A stretch of 64,000 bases of DNA from Ornithinibacillus caprae (GTDB taxonomy: Bacteria > Bacillota > Bacilli > Bacillales > Amphibacillaceae). The notes under the pieces are model-generated. The model saw only the letters and a list, made by a program, of their open reading frames with translations. It did no database searches and had not been told where the DNA came from. Positions 61,996 to 64,000 of this stretch are shown here, in pieces. A program made the position numbers and the translations under genes. Location of the stretch: the NCBI RefSeq assembly GCF_009728145.1, contig NZ_WOCA01000003.1, forward strand, positions 219,875 through 283,874, given 5' to 3'. The stretch's first letter is position 1. Each line of letters begins with the position of its first letter.

Positions 61996-62718
61996 TTGGG
62001 ACGTAAAGGAAAAATGATTGAACAAGAGATCAATAGCACCTATTTACAGGAAAACATGACACTAAAAACATATCAGCCAGAATCGTTTTCACCGTTATAT
62101 AAATACCATATTTGCATCATGCAGGATGGTAATGATTATTTTCAATTAGGTCGAATAGCTACCCTTAGTGACCGGCTACATGATGACCATGAAATTGAAA
62201 ACACAATCTTTGTTGGAATTCATTACAAAGACCGTCATGATCGATTAAAAAAATATCATCCAAACGGCGAGCAGCATGAGGCTTATGTTAAATTTTTAGT
62301 ACATGAGGTTGTACCACTTCTCGATGACTTTTTACCAACCTATCATATGGGAGGCTCACGTGCATTAATGGGAGATTCACTTGCTGGAACACTTGCACTT
62401 GTAGTCGCTAGCAAATATCCAAACACATTTGGGAAAGTAATTATGCAGTCCCCATTAGTCGATGATAAGGTACTCGAAATTGTAGATAATGCCAAGGATC
62501 TGCAAAGTGTAGAAATCTATCATACCATTGGCACCGCTGAGACAAATGTAAAAACAACGGTTGATCCAGAAGTTGATTTTGTTACGCCAAACCGTAAATT
62601 GAAAGAAGTATTAGATCAGAAAGGGGCGACTTATTACTATAAAGAAATCCCCGATGGTGACCACACGTGGAAGTATTGGCAAAAGGATATGCCAGAAGTA
62701 TTGACTACAATGTTTTAA
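61996..62718 (+). CDS. yjcH: YjcH-like alpha/beta hydrolase (esterase)
   Basis: 240 residues from TTG 61996 (GTGAGG upstream). Esterase-D-type fold: CIMQDGNDYFQLGR near 38, nucleophile elbow MGDSLAG (about 125), Asp in VDDKVLEIVD region or later, and His in DGDHTWKYW near the C-terminus. Together with the two next genes it reproduces the yjcF-yjcG-yjcH group of B. subtilis in reversed order. Physiological substrate unknown. Confidence 0.82.
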   Translation: MGRKGKMIEQEINSTYLQENMTLKTYQPESFSPLYKYHICIMQDGNDYFQLGRIATLSDRLHDDHEIENTIFVGIHYKDRHDRLKKYHPNGEQHEAYVKFLVHEVVPLLDDFLPTYHMGGSRALMGDSLAGTLALVVASKYPNTFGKVIMQSPLVDDKVLEIVDNAKDLQSVEIYHTIGTAETNVKTTVDPEVDFVTPNRKLKEVLDQKGATYYYKEIPDGDHTWKYWQKDMPEVLTTMF

Positions 62719-62847
62719 AAACTTAAAGAATTTTCCATTTAATCATAAAATAGTCTCTTCATTTAAAGCTGTTTTTGTTATAATGAAAAGAACACGAAAA
62801 AATACGTGCTAAGCGAATAGTGAAAAAATCGAGTAGGAGGTTTTAAA

Positions 62848-63366
62848 ATGAAATATGGTATTGCAATTTTTCCTTCTAAGAAAGTACAGGATGAAGCCAA
62901 TTCGTATAGAAAACGATACGATCCGCATTACGCGCTAATTCCACCACATATTACCTTAAAAGAAGCATTTGAAGTAGATGAAGATACATTAGATGAGTTA
63001 GTTGTCGAGTTAAAGCATATTGCGAACGAAACAAAACCATTTACGATTCAAATTAATAAGGTTAGCTCGTTTGTACCAGTAACAAACACCATTTATCTTA
63101 AAGTAGAACCACACGACACGTTAACAGCTTTATATAAGAAGATGCATGCTGGTAAATTCCCTGATAATAAACGGTACACTTTTGTTCCTCACATTACAAT
63201 TGGTCAAAAATTATTGGATGATGAGTATTCGGATGTATTTGGAAGCTTGAAAATGAAGGACTTCAGAATCGAAGATACCATCGATCGTTTCCAACTTTTA
63301 TATCAACTAGATAATGGGTCTTGGACTGTACATGATTCATTTGTTTTTGGGAAGGAATCCGTGTGA
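62848..63366 (+). CDS. yjcG: YjcG-like 2H phosphoesterase
   Basis: 172 residues, the length of YjcG. The two H-x-T/S motifs of the 2H (LigT) superfamily are PPHITLKEAF (about 34) and VPHITIGQ (about 113). Members act on 2'-5' or cyclic phosphodiesters of nucleotides or RNA. ATG is preceded by GTAGGAGGT, and the gene overlaps yjcF by 4 bp. Confidence 0.88.
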   Translation: MKYGIAIFPSKKVQDEANSYRKRYDPHYALIPPHITLKEAFEVDEDTLDELVVELKHIANETKPFTIQINKVSSFVPVTNTIYLKVEPHDTLTALYKKMHAGKFPDNKRYTFVPHITIGQKLLDDEYSDVFGSLKMKDFRIEDTIDRFQLLYQLDNGSWTVHDSFVFGKESV

Positions 63367-63788
63367 ACACAAAAATCGTAGAAACAAACGAAGAAAAGAA
63401 ACATGCTTTTCAAGTAAGGACCATTGTATTTGTAGATGAACAACATGTACCACCAGAGGAAGAGCTAGATGAACATGATGCAGAAGCTATTCATTTTATA
63501 GGCTATCAAGACGATGTACCGATTGCTGCCAGCAGACTTCGATTCGTTGATAGCTACGGTAAACTTGAACGCATATGCGTGTTAAAAGAACATCGTGGAA
63601 AATCATTTGGAAAACAAATAATTGAAGCGATGGAAGAGGTTATTATCGATAAAGGTTATTCCAAAGCAAAATTAAATGCCCAAACACATGCAGAGGACTT
63701 CTATAAACGTCTTGGATACCAAACCATATCTGGAGAATTCATGGACGCTGGAATTCCACATGTGACGATGGTAAAAGATCTTAATTAG
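63363..63788 (+). CDS. yjcF: YjcF-like GNAT acetyltransferase
   Basis: 141 residues. ElaA/YjcF-type GNAT: RTIVFVDEQHVPPEEELDEHD near the start, LERICVLKEHRGKSFGKQIIEA (acetyl-CoA loop, about 76-97), then LNAQTHAEDFYKRLGY. GTG 63363 overlaps the yjcG stop (GTGA), so translation is coupled. A strong terminator follows. Confidence 0.88.
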   Translation: MNTKIVETNEEKKHAFQVRTIVFVDEQHVPPEEELDEHDAEAIHFIGYQDDVPIAASRLRFVDSYGKLERICVLKEHRGKSFGKQIIEAMEEVIIDKGYSKAKLNAQTHAEDFYKRLGYQTISGEFMDAGIPHVTMVKDLN

Positions 63789-63841
63789 ACCGCTATTTTG
63801 CGGTCTCAGGCTGTCGAAAAACCCTCGACAGCCTGTTTTTT
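63787..63841 (+). terminator. Tandem hairpins ending the yjcHGF operon
   Basis: AGACCGC / GCGGTCT (no T-run) followed directly by CAGGCTGTCGA / TCGACAGCCTG with six T's. Confidence 0.9.
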
Positions 63842-63853
63842 ATTTAGAATACT

Positions 63854-63884
63854 TTAACAATTCACCGCGTTAATTTGTTATAAT
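63854..63884 (+). promoter_or_regulatory. Promoter of the right-end transposase
   Basis: TTAACA, 19-bp spacer and a perfect TATAAT, 30 bp before the transposase start. Confidence 0.45.
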
Positions 63885-63913
63885 ATAAGTAACAATATAA
63901 GGCGGTGGTAACT

Positions 63914-64000
63914 GTGTTTCATACTAGAAATAATACTCAAAATGAAGTGGAATTTGTAAGTATAGAAGACTTAGTACCCCAAGATCATTTACTTCGTAAG
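63914..64000 (+). mobile_element. IS1182-type transposase, 5' end (partial)
   Basis: GTG 63914 behind GGCGGTGG opens a frame to the window edge reading MFHTRNNTQNEVEFVSIEDL then VPQDHLLRK, the typical N-terminus of IS1182-family DDE transposases (FVSIEDLVP.DHLLRKI). Only 29 codons lie in the window, so intactness and the left inverted repeat are unknown. Confidence 0.75.

Overview
The window looks like the chromosome of an AT-rich, endospore-forming, facultatively anaerobic Bacillaceae member. I infer a relative of Oceanobacillus or Virgibacillus from overall gene style, without any database comparison. The support is a gerA-type germination operon, a CotX-like coat protein, codY, a yjcFGH cluster, a SleB-type LysM hydrolase, a T-box leader, narGHJI without export signals, strong GGAGG ribosome sites and frequent TTG/GTG starts.

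Layout. 0-9 kb, mostly minus strand: a two-subunit gluconate-dehydrogenase-like oxidoreductase, two small membrane proteins, an MFS exporter behind a T-box leader with a probable isoleucine specifier, then GNAT, hydrolase, methyltransferase, DinB-like and TPR genes. 9-13 kb: one 1262-residue protein combining four alpha-CTD-like helix-hairpin-helix repeats with a sigma-region-4 helix-turn-helix. 13-16.8 kb: a K+ channel with an RCK domain, YqjF, several small proteins and a decayed acetyltransferase gene interrupted by a palindromic element. 16.9-27.5 kb: an anaerobic-respiration block with an aspartase/fumarase-family lyase, a NarK-like transporter carrying a C-terminal PAS domain, narGHJI and three accessory genes including a hemerythrin-like protein. 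27.6-33.5 kb: an LPNTA surface protein, a LysM/SleB hydrolase, a four-PAS diguanylate cyclase, DUF4870 and OsmC proteins.

33.8-47.2 kb: an RlaP-type nucleotidyltransferase, a gerA-type operon with a 54-residue fourth gene and a sigma-G-like -10 box, a SLAP-domain protein, an RNase HI-like protein, two lipoproteins, a LysE exporter, a YkgJ protein, codY standing alone, and a YuiD-like PAP2 protein. 47.4-53.9 kb: DUF2254, proC, a ZIP transporter, a CAP-domain protein and SelO. 53.9-58.1 kb: a patchwork with a frameshifted Xre gene, coat genes, a DJ-1/PfpI protein, and broken transposase and integrase genes next to tRNA-Val(GAC). I read this as the remains of a tRNA-targeted island. 58.4-63.8 kb: a heterodimeric ABC exporter and yjcH-yjcG-yjcF. 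The window ends inside an IS1182-type transposase.

Two dispersed repeat families overlie this. Family 1 is a 39-49 bp perfect or near-perfect palindrome (arm GTGCCTGTCACTTGTCG) with eleven full and two half copies between 5.5 and 46.7 kb. Two copies carry compensatory arm changes, so the fold seems to be under selection. Family 2 is an 80-90 bp modular element with covarying hairpins, eight copies, all in the same orientation and mostly just upstream of minus-strand genes. The candidates I would follow up first are the two repeat families, the T-box/MFS pair, the alpha-CTD/sigma-4 protein and the NarK-PAS fusion.
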